Position numbers and translations under genes: made by a program
Part shown: piece after piece, positions 54,170 to 63,500 of the stretch
Position numbering within the stretch: position 1 is the first letter of the stretch
How the letters are laid out: each line of letters starts with the position of its first letter
The notes under the pieces: model-generated
What the model was told of the DNA's origin: nothing
The model's database searches: none
What the model saw: the letters and a program-made list of their open reading frames with translations, nothing else
Assembly: GCF_023571765.1 (NCBI RefSeq)
Contig: NZ_JAMJXC010000006.1
Location: forward strand, 186,001-250,000
Source: Xanthobacter aminoxidans
GTDB lineage: Bacteria > Pseudomonadota > Alphaproteobacteria > Rhizobiales > Xanthobacteraceae
DNA length: 64,000 nt
Direction of reading: 5' to 3'

Positions 54170-56446
54170 GTGCTTACGTCCATAGAGATTGCCGGTGAGG
54201 CAACATATCCGGTTAAGGGTGAGAAGCTCACCGACCTGAAAAAGATTAATTATTTATTCGGCCATAACGGTTGCGGCAAGACAACTGTTTCACGCGTGAT
54301 CCACGACCCAGCCAGCCGTGCAGGCTACACGGTCACGTGGAAGGACGGCCGAGCGATATCGACGCTCGTGTACAACCGGGACTTCGCCGACACGAATTTC
54401 GGAGATCAGCTCAAAGGAATCTTCACGTTGGGTGAGGATTCGACAAAGGTTGTCGAAGATATCGGAAGCCTCCAGAACGAAATTAGTAAGCTCGACCGGG
54501 AAATCGACGGCCTTCGCCGGAATCTCGAAGGCGAAGATGGCGAAGGCGGCCGCCGCGCAGAACTCAAGGCAGCTCGAGTTCTCCTTGATGATGCGTGCTG
54601 GAAGTCACAACAGAGCCACAAGGCGACCTTCGAAGAGGCTATGACCGGTCATCGCCAGAGTAAAGTTGCATTCTGCAACAAAATTTTGAAGGAGGCAGGG
54701 CAGAATAAGTCTGATCTCCTCAGCATAGAGGATCTCACAGCGCGCGCGGCAACCGTCTTCCAGTGGGCCACGACTCAGGAACCCTCAATAGCTCCGATCA
54801 CGTTCGGCGCATTGGATGTCGTGGAGAAGTCGACGATCCTCTCGCGGAAAGTCGTAGGACGCGACGACGTAGTCGTCGCTGCCCTCATCGGCAAGCTTGG
54901 GAATAGCGACTGGGTTAAGCAGGGCGTCGACTATCTGAAAGCAGCGAACGGTCCGTGCCCGTTCTGCCAACAGAAAACTCCTGCCACCCTTATGGAGGAC
55001 CTCAACTCGTTCTTCGACGAACAGTATGAGACCGATCTCGCTGAGATCGGAGAGCTGATCAGCCGATACGAGACGGTCACGAAAGGCGTTTATGACCGAA
55101 TCGATGCGCTTTTGGCCTCACCGAGCAGGTTCCTTGATGCGGAAGCCCTGACGGAACGTTATCACGCCCTTCGGACGGCGTTCGAGCTCAATCAGGACCG
55201 ACTGGCATCCAAGCGACGCGAGCCGAGCACCGCCGTTACGCTCGAGGGCACCAAGGGATTCGCTGATGCAATTGCAACCCTGTTGGCGCAAGCGAACGAA
55301 GCTATTAATCAACACAACGAAGCGATCCGTGATCTCTCCACCTCCAAGCGCACACTGACCGCACAGGTTTGGCGCTTCATCATCGAAGAGCGTCGCACCG
55401 ACCTCGCTACGTACGAAACGTCCGCGACTGCCCTCAACAAAGCGATCGAAGGTCTGGAAGGTAAGATCTCGGAGAAAAGGACCACGCGGGCGGAGTTGGC
55501 GGCTCAATTGAAGGCGAAAGAGGCATGCATCACGAGCGTCAAACCGACAGTCGACGAGATCAACCGCATCCTGTCTTCATTTGGCTTCACAAGCTTTAAG
55601 CTCGCGGTTGCCGGCGAACGCAACGACATGTACCGGATCGTGCGCCTCGACGGATCCGACGCCGCGAAGACCCTCAGCGAGGGCGAGCGGTCGTTCATCA
55701 CCTTCCTATACTTCTACCACATGCTGGCTGGCAGCACGTCCGGTACTGGAACCACGGTCGAAAAGGTAGTTGTATTTGACGATCCCGTGTCGAGCCTCGA
55801 CGCCGACGTGCTTTTCATCGTGAGCGCTTTAATCCGGGGGGTGATTGCCGACGTTCGCGCCGGGAGGGGTTCCGTCCGACAGATCTTCGTGCTCACGCAC
55901 AACATCTACTTCCATAAAGAGGTGAGCTATGATCGGAATCGGCCGGCCTCAGGATGTCTCCGCGATGAGAGCTTCTGGATCATTCGTAAGCGCGATAACA
56001 TCTCCTCGCTCCATCACTACACCTTCAACCCAGTGAAGACCTCGTACGAGCTGCTTTGGGAGGACGTCCGCAATCCAGAGCGGGCAAATTTGACGATCCA
56101 GAACACGCTGCGACGAATCGTCGAGAACTATCTCATTGTTCTCGGAGGCTGGCACCAAGACAGCATTGTCGCGCTTTTTGAAGGGCGCGACTCCCAGATC
56201 TGCGCCTCGCTGTTCTCATGGATCAATGACGGGTCGCACAGCGCTCACGACGACATCTACCTCGCAGCCGACGACAATGCGGTTCAAGGGTATCTACGGG
56301 TCTTCGCCGAGGTTTTCGAGAAGACCGGCCACGTCGCCCACTACAAGATGATGATGCACATCAGCGACGATGAGGACGAGAATTCTGAGGAAGGTGAGCC
56401 TCCGGCCCCGGTAGCCCCAGCAGCCGGACCAGGAGCGCTGGCCTAG
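54170..56446 (+). CDS. RloC/PrrC-like AAA_13 ATPase with zinc hook
   Basis: A 758-residue SMC/ABC-type ATPase with GTG start and a strong ribosome site. Walker A is LFGHNGCGKTT (residues 31-39). Long coiled-coil-rich arms surround a CPFC zinc hook at residues 263-266. The ABC signature LSEGERSFITFLYFYH starts at residue 502, Walker B VVVFDDPVSSLD has its acidic pair near 537, and the switch His is in FVLTHNIYFHKE. The C-terminus has RRIVE (648-652) and NDGSH (His690), which could be the R-x3-E...H triad of RloC/PrrC anticodon nucleases, though the distances are not identical. RloC enzymes cleave tRNA when phage disarms restriction. Lower GC than the neighbours suggests acquisition. Confidence 0.82.
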   Translation: MLTSIEIAGEATYPVKGEKLTDLKKINYLFGHNGCGKTTVSRVIHDPASRAGYTVTWKDGRAISTLVYNRDFADTNFGDQLKGIFTLGEDSTKVVEDIGSLQNEISKLDREIDGLRRNLEGEDGEGGRRAELKAARVLLDDACWKSQQSHKATFEEAMTGHRQSKVAFCNKILKEAGQNKSDLLSIEDLTARAATVFQWATTQEPSIAPITFGALDVVEKSTILSRKVVGRDDVVVAALIGKLGNSDWVKQGVDYLKAANGPCPFCQQKTPATLMEDLNSFFDEQYETDLAEIGELISRYETVTKGVYDRIDALLASPSRFLDAEALTERYHALRTAFELNQDRLASKRREPSTAVTLEGTKGFADAIATLLAQANEAINQHNEAIRDLSTSKRTLTAQVWRFIIEERRTDLATYETSATALNKAIEGLEGKISEKRTTRAELAAQLKAKEACITSVKPTVDEINRILSSFGFTSFKLAVAGERNDMYRIVRLDGSDAAKTLSEGERSFITFLYFYHMLAGSTSGTGTTVEKVVVFDDPVSSLDADVLFIVSALIRGVIADVRAGRGSVRQIFVLTHNIYFHKEVSYDRNRPASGCLRDESFWIIRKRDNISSLHHYTFNPVKTSYELLWEDVRNPERANLTIQNTLRRIVENYLIVLGGWHQDSIVALFEGRDSQICASLFSWINDGSHSAHDDIYLAADDNAVQGYLRVFAEVFEKTGHVAHYKMMMHISDDEDENSEEGEPPAPVAPAAGPGALA

Positions 56447-56637
56447 ACTGCGTGATACGGCGCTAGCCGGATCATCAGGATCCGATAGCTCCTGGCAGCA
56501 TGGAGAGCTCAGCTGGAGCGGCTTGATGGGGCTCTGCCGTGCGCCACGAAAGGACATTGGTTCTCTGTCAGATAGCGAACGTAAGTCTTCGCTCCCTCAT
56601 CTCGTAGAGGTAGCCGAATTTGTGAGGGATATATTTG

Positions 56638-59600
56638 ATGAATAGAGCAAATAATAGGGGGCAGTGCCGCGACCCAAAGCCGTCTCCTAAACTGCCCAAG
56701 GCCGCGTCGAGGGCAGGATCAAACGCCGGCCGAGGCTTTCGTTATCAGGATGCCGTGTCCGCTTGGTTGGCGGTAGAAATATGGGCTGGTCGACGAGCAC
56801 CCGCCACCGTGATCCCGGAAGGCGGTGACGATATTGAGCTGCGCGGCGACGCGACGAGCTTTGTCCAAGTTAAGAGCCGGCGTGAGCACCTTGGGGACTA
56901 TACGGAAAGCGAGACAGCCGGACATATCGAGGATCTGTGGAGTCGGTCGCTCGGCTCCGCACTGCGACCGGAGCGACTGGCGCTTGTTCTTGAGCGGGAG
57001 GTGGCTGGCCTCAGTCCCCTCGACGATCAACCCGCTGCCCGCTCAATTGAAGGTCCGATCAGCGCCAGACTTTCAAAGTTCAATGGGGCTTCAGATCTGC
57101 TCCCGAGGACGTCGATCGTCGTGGCGACCTCACCGCAGGAATGGGCAATCAGCCTGATCGTGGACCGGCTAAGCTGCGCCCCGATCGCGGCTCAGATGTG
57201 CTTTGCCGAACTGCTGATTCGGGTGGGTGCCTTGGCAGACGCTAACGGCCGGTTGGCGTCGGAGAACTATCGTGGCCTTTCGCTCTCTGACACCGAAACC
57301 TCAATCCGCGACGTCTTGGCCGCTATCGACGTCGATGCGATCGAACACGCGCTCAGGGATGGCGTTTGCGAACCGGTAGATTTCCTCACCCCCCTAAACG
57401 ATCCAAACTTCTATCTCGGGGTCGATGCAGAACCCGGCCACATCGCGGCGGGACTGGTATCCGAGCGGCCCCGAAGCAGGTCCGCGTTGATAGAAGGTAT
57501 TGAACAACGTCGGGCCGCGTTGATCGTCGGCCCATCTGGGGCCGGCAAATCCGCTTTGATGTGGGAAGCCGCCAACACGCTGCGCCATACCGTGCGGTGG
57601 TTTCGAATCCGCCGTCTGAGTTCGGCGGACATTCCATCTCTGCGTCAATTGATCCGCACGTTCTGCGCTTCGGAAGACAGTCCTTTGGGCTTCGTCATGG
57701 ATGATATCGGCCGAAACGGGCCGGAAAGTTGGGGCGCCTTGCTCAAAGAAGCGATGTCCGTACCCGGCGTCGTCCTGCTCGGTTCGGTCAGGGAGGAAGA
57801 TGTAACGCTGATTGCCGAGCGTGCCCGTGCAGCCGAAATACGCGCCGATCCCGATGATGAGCTTGCGGAGCGGCTCTGGCGAGAGCTGTGCGAGGCCGAA
57901 AAGACGAACTGGCTGGGTTGGCGCGAGCCGTGGAAGATGAGCGATGGTCTCCTTCTCGAATATGTCCATATCCTGACGCGCGGGCAAAGGATGCACGAAC
58001 TCCTCGCCGATCAGGTTGCGGCCAGGATTACGGATCCGAAGCGTTCCCTTGAACTCGATATTTTGCGATCCGGCGCTTGGGCGGGCGCGGCAAACGCTGA
58101 AGTCGATGCGTCGCGACTGGCGCGAACTCTTTCGGTCAGTCATGCCGATCTGTCACGCGCACTACAGCGCCTCATCCAGGAACATCTGGTTCGTTCGCCT
58201 GCTCCGGGCGCGGTTACGGGCCTCCATCAACTTCGATCCGAAGAATTGTTGCGATTGACGCACGAGACGGCATTGCCGACGCTCGAAACCAGTTTCCAAT
58301 GGACGGTTGCAAGTGTGACCGCCTCCGACCTCGAGCCCTTGGTCGCCGACACGTTATCGGCGCGACGCCTGACGGTCGCGGCAGTGCTCGATAGCTTGAT
58401 TGTCCGCTTGGAGGGTGATCCAGACCCGCGCGCATTGGCCTCAGCGCTCCGGGGTCTAGGTTCAGGCCGAGTTTCCTCGGGCGTGGACGAATGGCTGGAC
58501 ACTCCGGAAGCTCGTGCGTTGCCACGAACACAGGTTGGGAGCGCCGCACTGTTCGGGATTACCGATACCGATCTGGCTGGTCTCAACTTCATCCCGGAGG
58601 TTCAGGACGCAGTCGACCGACTTTCGCAGATTAAGGGTTCTCCGAAAGATGATCCCCGTCACCTGTTGATGGAACGCATGTCACCTTCTGCCTTGTCTGT
58701 CCTGATCGAGACAGCGGATCTGGCGAGCCTCAATGAGATTCTCGCGGCCTTGGTCGGAATGCCTTTGCCTAACGCGATACGGACCAGCCTAATGCAGGTT
58801 CCAGAAGGCCTATTGACCGCAGATCTACATCTTGTGGGCTCGGCAATGGGCACTCTCGCCGCCCTAGATCGTGAGATTGCTACACACTGGGTCGCCGAGG
58901 TCGGGCAAGACGCACTGCTCGCACGGGTTCAGACAGAGACGGCTTGGGCTTGTCCTGTGACAATCGAAGATGCAGACGATGGAGTAGTGGTTCGTTGCGA
59001 TCTTTGGTACGTCGCCGGCTCCGTACAGGAAAATCCGCACGGGGCGGTTGTGAGTTTGTGCGAGCTGATTTTGGCCCTGTGTCCGTCGGCTGACATTGCG
59101 GTGTCCAACGCAATTACCGCAAGCGGTGAACTTGCCGGCCTCGCCGAGTTGCCGCTCGCGACAAAGCGGATTCCCCGTGACAATCTCCCTCCGCCGTCTG
59201 TTCCTCAATGGAACCGGCGATGGCGGGATTTGATCTCCCGTCGCGTCGCAGCTCCAAGCTATAGCCATTATCTTGCAAGAGGAGCGGCCATTCTCGAGGC
59301 CCTTGTGCCGACGTTGGAGAAGATCTTCGATGCGCATTTTCGAGGAAAGGATGCCCTCGGCAGCCTCGCCGACAGGCTGAATTCGCTCAATGCGGAAACT
59401 GAGGCGTTGACACCTCCGGCTCTTTCGCCATTGGAAGCGTCAGGAGCGGGAAGCGGAGAGGCCAGCACCGCCGTCACCAAGTTTCAGAACCTCCTAAACA
59501 GCGCCAGCGTCAATCTCGTCAAGAGGTTCGCGATACTGCCCGATCAAGCTGGCGCATACATTGCTTGGTTGAGCGATCTCATCGTAGATGTCGACACTGC

Positions 59601-60543
59601 CGTCGCCGAAGAGCCTTGGCCGCTCATTGGCGAGGGGGCTCCGCCAATGCTCATGCGACTCAAGTCGCTCTTGGAGGCGCTACGACTGCTGGCCGGGGAA
59701 GCGCACGAGCGAAAGGAGCCGCCAGCGGCAACTTGGGCGGTGCGCGGCAAGGGGGCGAGAGTAGGCAACGCCGTGCGGCTTGTATCCCTCTCTGCCAAGG
59801 CCGCGGGGGAAACACGACTGGCGCGGCGTAAGGCGGAAATTGAACGTTCGGCAGTGGAAGCCGGGATAGTCGTGGAATTCCATCTCCGTGCTAATCCCAC
59901 AGGTATTCTCCCATGGCCTCCGGTAGATGTTCTAGCGTTGCTGCCTGCGTCTGACATCCCAGATGCGGTGGTCGCCTTCTCTGAACAAGCGGAGCTCGTA
60001 AGGTCATTGGTGGACTGGTCGGTCCACCTGACAATCATGCCTTTCATTGAGGGTATCGCATTTCCGGCACTGGCGAGGTCAGGTTACCAAACCCTTCTTC
60101 CTGACGTACAAGGCGCCGTCGGCTGGGCTGAAGAACTCGGATTGCCCCAAGCTTCGTTTGCTATAGCGGTCTTGTTTGGGGAGGTGGTGAGTCTGGCCAG
60201 CGAACTTGGCGCGATGGATCAAAAAGGCCTTGGAACTGAGACGCGCCCCGAAGAAGAAATCTCTGCCCATCGAATTTTGGAGATAGACTTTGCCAGAAAG
60301 CACGATGAGCTGACCAGGCGACTCCATGTTTTTGACGTAGGCTTGCAGCCGGCTGTGTCGGAATTGATTGAGTACATGCGAACCGGCGATTCTGACTTCG
60401 CCGCGAAAGCGCAAGCTGCGATTGGAGGAACTTCCAGCGATATCGTCGAGGTGATGGGGTACTTATCTTTGCTTTTGATATCAGCCGACATCGGCAAAAT
60501 TTCAGTCGAAGGGCAGCTTTCAGAACGTGTCCAAGCGACCTAA
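56638..60543 (+). CDS. Cap4-like nuclease fused to a STAND P-loop NTPase (Avs-like defence protein)
   Basis: A 1301-residue protein. Residues 30-80 (GRGFRYQD, EGGDDIELRG, FVQVKSRRE) match the PD-(D/E)XK-type dsDNA nuclease domain known from Cap4 and many Avs proteins, with Asp64/65 and Gln77-Val-Lys79 as likely catalytic residues. A P-loop follows: GPSGAGKSALM at 298-308, with Walker B GFVMDDIG at 352-359. The remaining 900 residues are helical and unrecognised and could sense a phage protein. This layout (nuclease, STAND NTPase, sensor) is that of antiviral STAND proteins, but I cannot assign it to a named Avs type. ATG at 56638 has GAGGG upstream. The gene ends 16 bp before the next defence gene. 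Confidence 0.78.
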   Translation: MNRANNRGQCRDPKPSPKLPKAASRAGSNAGRGFRYQDAVSAWLAVEIWAGRRAPATVIPEGGDDIELRGDATSFVQVKSRREHLGDYTESETAGHIEDLWSRSLGSALRPERLALVLEREVAGLSPLDDQPAARSIEGPISARLSKFNGASDLLPRTSIVVATSPQEWAISLIVDRLSCAPIAAQMCFAELLIRVGALADANGRLASENYRGLSLSDTETSIRDVLAAIDVDAIEHALRDGVCEPVDFLTPLNDPNFYLGVDAEPGHIAAGLVSERPRSRSALIEGIEQRRAALIVGPSGAGKSALMWEAANTLRHTVRWFRIRRLSSADIPSLRQLIRTFCASEDSPLGFVMDDIGRNGPESWGALLKEAMSVPGVVLLGSVREEDVTLIAERARAAEIRADPDDELAERLWRELCEAEKTNWLGWREPWKMSDGLLLEYVHILTRGQRMHELLADQVAARITDPKRSLELDILRSGAWAGAANAEVDASRLARTLSVSHADLSRALQRLIQEHLVRSPAPGAVTGLHQLRSEELLRLTHETALPTLETSFQWTVASVTASDLEPLVADTLSARRLTVAAVLDSLIVRLEGDPDPRALASALRGLGSGRVSSGVDEWLDTPEARALPRTQVGSAALFGITDTDLAGLNFIPEVQDAVDRLSQIKGSPKDDPRHLLMERMSPSALSVLIETADLASLNEILAALVGMPLPNAIRTSLMQVPEGLLTADLHLVGSAMGTLAALDREIATHWVAEVGQDALLARVQTETAWACPVTIEDADDGVVVRCDLWYVAGSVQENPHGAVVSLCELILALCPSADIAVSNAITASGELAGLAELPLATKRIPRDNLPPPSVPQWNRRWRDLISRRVAAPSYSHYLARGAAILEALVPTLEKIFDAHFRGKDALGSLADRLNSLNAETEALTPPALSPLEASGAGSGEASTAVTKFQNLLNSASVNLVKRFAILPDQAGAYIAWLSDLIVDVDTAVAEEPWPLIGEGAPPMLMRLKSLLEALRLLAGEAHERKEPPAATWAVRGKGARVGNAVRLVSLSAKAAGETRLARRKAEIERSAVEAGIVVEFHLRANPTGILPWPPVDVLALLPASDIPDAVVAFSEQAELVRSLVDWSVHLTIMPFIEGIAFPALARSGYQTLLPDVQGAVGWAEELGLPQASFAIAVLFGEVVSLASELGAMDQKGLGTETRPEEEISAHRILEIDFARKHDELTRRLHVFDVGLQPAVSELIEYMRTGDSDFAAKAQAAIGGTSSDIVEVMGYLSLLLISADIGKISVEGQLSERVQAT

Positions 60544-60559
60544 TCCGGGCAAGCCATCG

Positions 60560-63500
60560 ATGGCCAAAAACAAGAACAGAGACGAGTTTTCGCCCGCAAC
60601 CAAGCGGGCCATTGAGCGGCAGGCGCGCGGCCATTGCTCCAACCCGGCATGCCGCCGTTTGACCCACGCCGCCACGTCCGATGGCGAGGGTGAAATCAAT
60701 ATTGGTCAAGCCTCGCACATCTGCGCGGCCGCGCCGGGCGGTCCCCGCTACGACGCGCAAATGACTCCCGACGAGCGCGCGGCCGCTGACAACGGCATCT
60801 GGCTCTGCGACGTGCACGGGCGTGCCGTCGACGCCAAGGATTCGAAATTCACCGTCGAGGAATTGCGTGGGTGGAAGAGACAGACGAACGAGGATTCGTG
60901 GCGCAGCGTGATGCACAACGTGCCGTTCGGGCCCGACATGCAAGCGCCCACGCCGGACGATCTGGGGCGCCGCCTGCGAGCAGCGGCCTCAGCCGACCTG
61001 GCCGTGTTCCGTCGAACGCCCAAATGGCCGGGCACAAACGTGGCGCTCACGCTGACGTTAAAGGTGAAGCATGTGGACGAGACGCTGAGCACGCGCGCGC
61101 TTGCCAACGCCGTGACCATACTGGATGACCTTATCCTTGTCGCGGCGCCCGGAATGGGAAAGACGACAACCCTTTTTCAGGTCGCCGACGGCGTGTTGGA
61201 GATCGGCAATGGCACGCCGCTTATCGTACCGCTGGGGGATTGGGCCACCGAAGGCGATGCGCTGCTCGTATCCATCCTGAAACGCCCCGCGTTCAACGGA
61301 ATTTCAGAGCAGGATTTCCGCACCGTCGCGACGAAGGCCGGCGTCGTGCTGCTTCTTGACGGCTGGAACGAGCTGGATGCCGCCGCACGCGAACGCGCGC
61401 GCGTGCAAATCACGGCCCTCAAGACTGAATTGCCGGAACTCGGTCTCGTCATTTCCACGCGCAGGCAGGCCCTCGACATTCCTTTTGCCGGGACGCGGGT
61501 CGATTTGCTGCCGCTTGACGACGAGCAGCAAATGGAGATTGCGCGCGCCATGCGCGGCGAGGCTGGCGCACAGCTCGTTGAGCAGGCGTGGCGGACAGCG
61601 GGCGTCCGCGAACTCGTCACCATCCCGCTCTATCTCACGGCGCTGCTGTCGCTGCCGGAGGGCGCGCCTTTTCCGACCACAAAGGAAGAAGTGCTACGGC
61701 GCTTCGTTGCCGCGCATGAGCAGGAAGCCCGCCCTGCGGCGGCGCTTCATGCCGTGGCCCTCGGCTTCCAGCGGGACTATTTGGACAATCTCGCCATGTT
61801 CGCCACGACAACAGCCAACACAGCGATCACGGACAGCAACGCACGCAAATCGGTTGCCGAGACCGCGCGGGGCCTGGTGGCTGATGGGCAGATGACCATC
61901 ACCACACAGCCCGACACGTTGCTCGACACGCTTGTCAGCAATCACGTTCTGACGCGCTCCGGCGATACGCCGGGTTATTCGTTCCAGCACCAGCAATTTC
62001 AGGAATGGTACGCCTCGCACTACGTCGAACGACTGATGCTACAGGCCGTCAGCGCTCCGGAAGCACGCGATAAACTGAAAGCCGACGTGCTCAATCGGCG
62101 CCCGTGGGAAGAAGCAGTCCTTTTCGCCGTCGAACGGAGCGCGCGCGGCGACGGCGCACAGAAGGCCGCATGCAGCGCCGCTATTCTCGCGGCCTTCGAA
62201 GTCGACCCCATCCTCGCGGGCGAAATGATCTTCCGCGCCACCGACGACGTTTGGGCGCCGATCGGAGCCGAGATCCGTAGCCTCACCGAAAAGTGGCACG
62301 CGCCTGGCAGGGTGGATCGCGCCGTGCGGTTCATGATCGCGTCCGGCAGGCCAGAATTCGGCGATCTTCTGTGGCCGCTTATTTCGCACGCGAACACTCA
62401 GGTGCACTTGCCCGCCCTCCGAGCGGCACAGCGATTTCGTCCGTCCGTGCTCGGCAGCGATGCCCCGGCGCGGATCGCGGCGTTGCCTCCGGAAATCCGA
62501 AAGAATGTGCTGCATGAAATTGCCTCGCACGGCGCAATCGATGGCCTCGACCTCGCGACCGCGATTGCGAAAAAGGATAGCGACCCGGATGTGAAAGCGA
62601 CGGTGGTCGAGGCGCTTTCATTTCGGCGGGCGGATCGCCACATCGCCGACTTGCTCGCTGACGCGGGCGACGCGACCTACGATATTCTCGCCGAGAAGGG
62701 TCACCTCGACGACATTGGAGTCGATGCCGCCCAGCAAGAACTCCACCGAGCGCGCGAACGGCGCAAGGCCGTTGGCATTTCGCACTTCCAGCGCTTGCGC
62801 GCGCTCGTCTATGCGCCGCCGGGTGGAGGAGGACGCGACGCCGAAGTTACTGAGATTATCGCCGAAATGGAGATCGACCGGACGCGCGATGGCGAGATGC
62901 ACCTGTTGTACGAAGTGCGAAAGCGCTACCCGCAGGCTCTAACTGACGGGCTGCTGTGCCGCGTGCGCGAGCGCCGCGAACTCTTCTACGGCGCGGACAA
63001 TATTCTTGCGGCCGCCGGGTTGGCCCTTGAGGACGGCGCGCTGCTCGGGATCGCCCTCGAAGAAACAAGCCGCCACGATGATCGCGCCGAGGCAGCTGCT
63101 TCAGTGCTGGGGCCAAACGCTGTTGGCCGGCTGATCGACGCGTATCTTGCCGCCCATAAAATCGTGCGCGACGCGAGCGGGAAGTACGATCAGGCGGCGG
63201 CTGATCGCTATCATGATCTGCGCGCCCGTATTGGCCATACACCGGGCGCAAGTTTGGTGGCCGCCGTTCAGGCGCGGGCGGCAAACGCCGACAGTGAGGA
63301 AATCGCCCAACTGGCCGAGCTGCTTTCCCGCGAGACCTATGGCGACGAGGAACGAGCCCGGCCCTTCAATGAGGAAGGCTTGGCCGCAATCGGAATTCTT
63401 GCGGAGGATTGGGGCGAGCGCATGCTCGTCGCTGGAGATGAGAAGCGTTGGCGATTCGCCACTATTGCAACCATGTTGAGCCAGGCGCCGTCTGTCGCGC

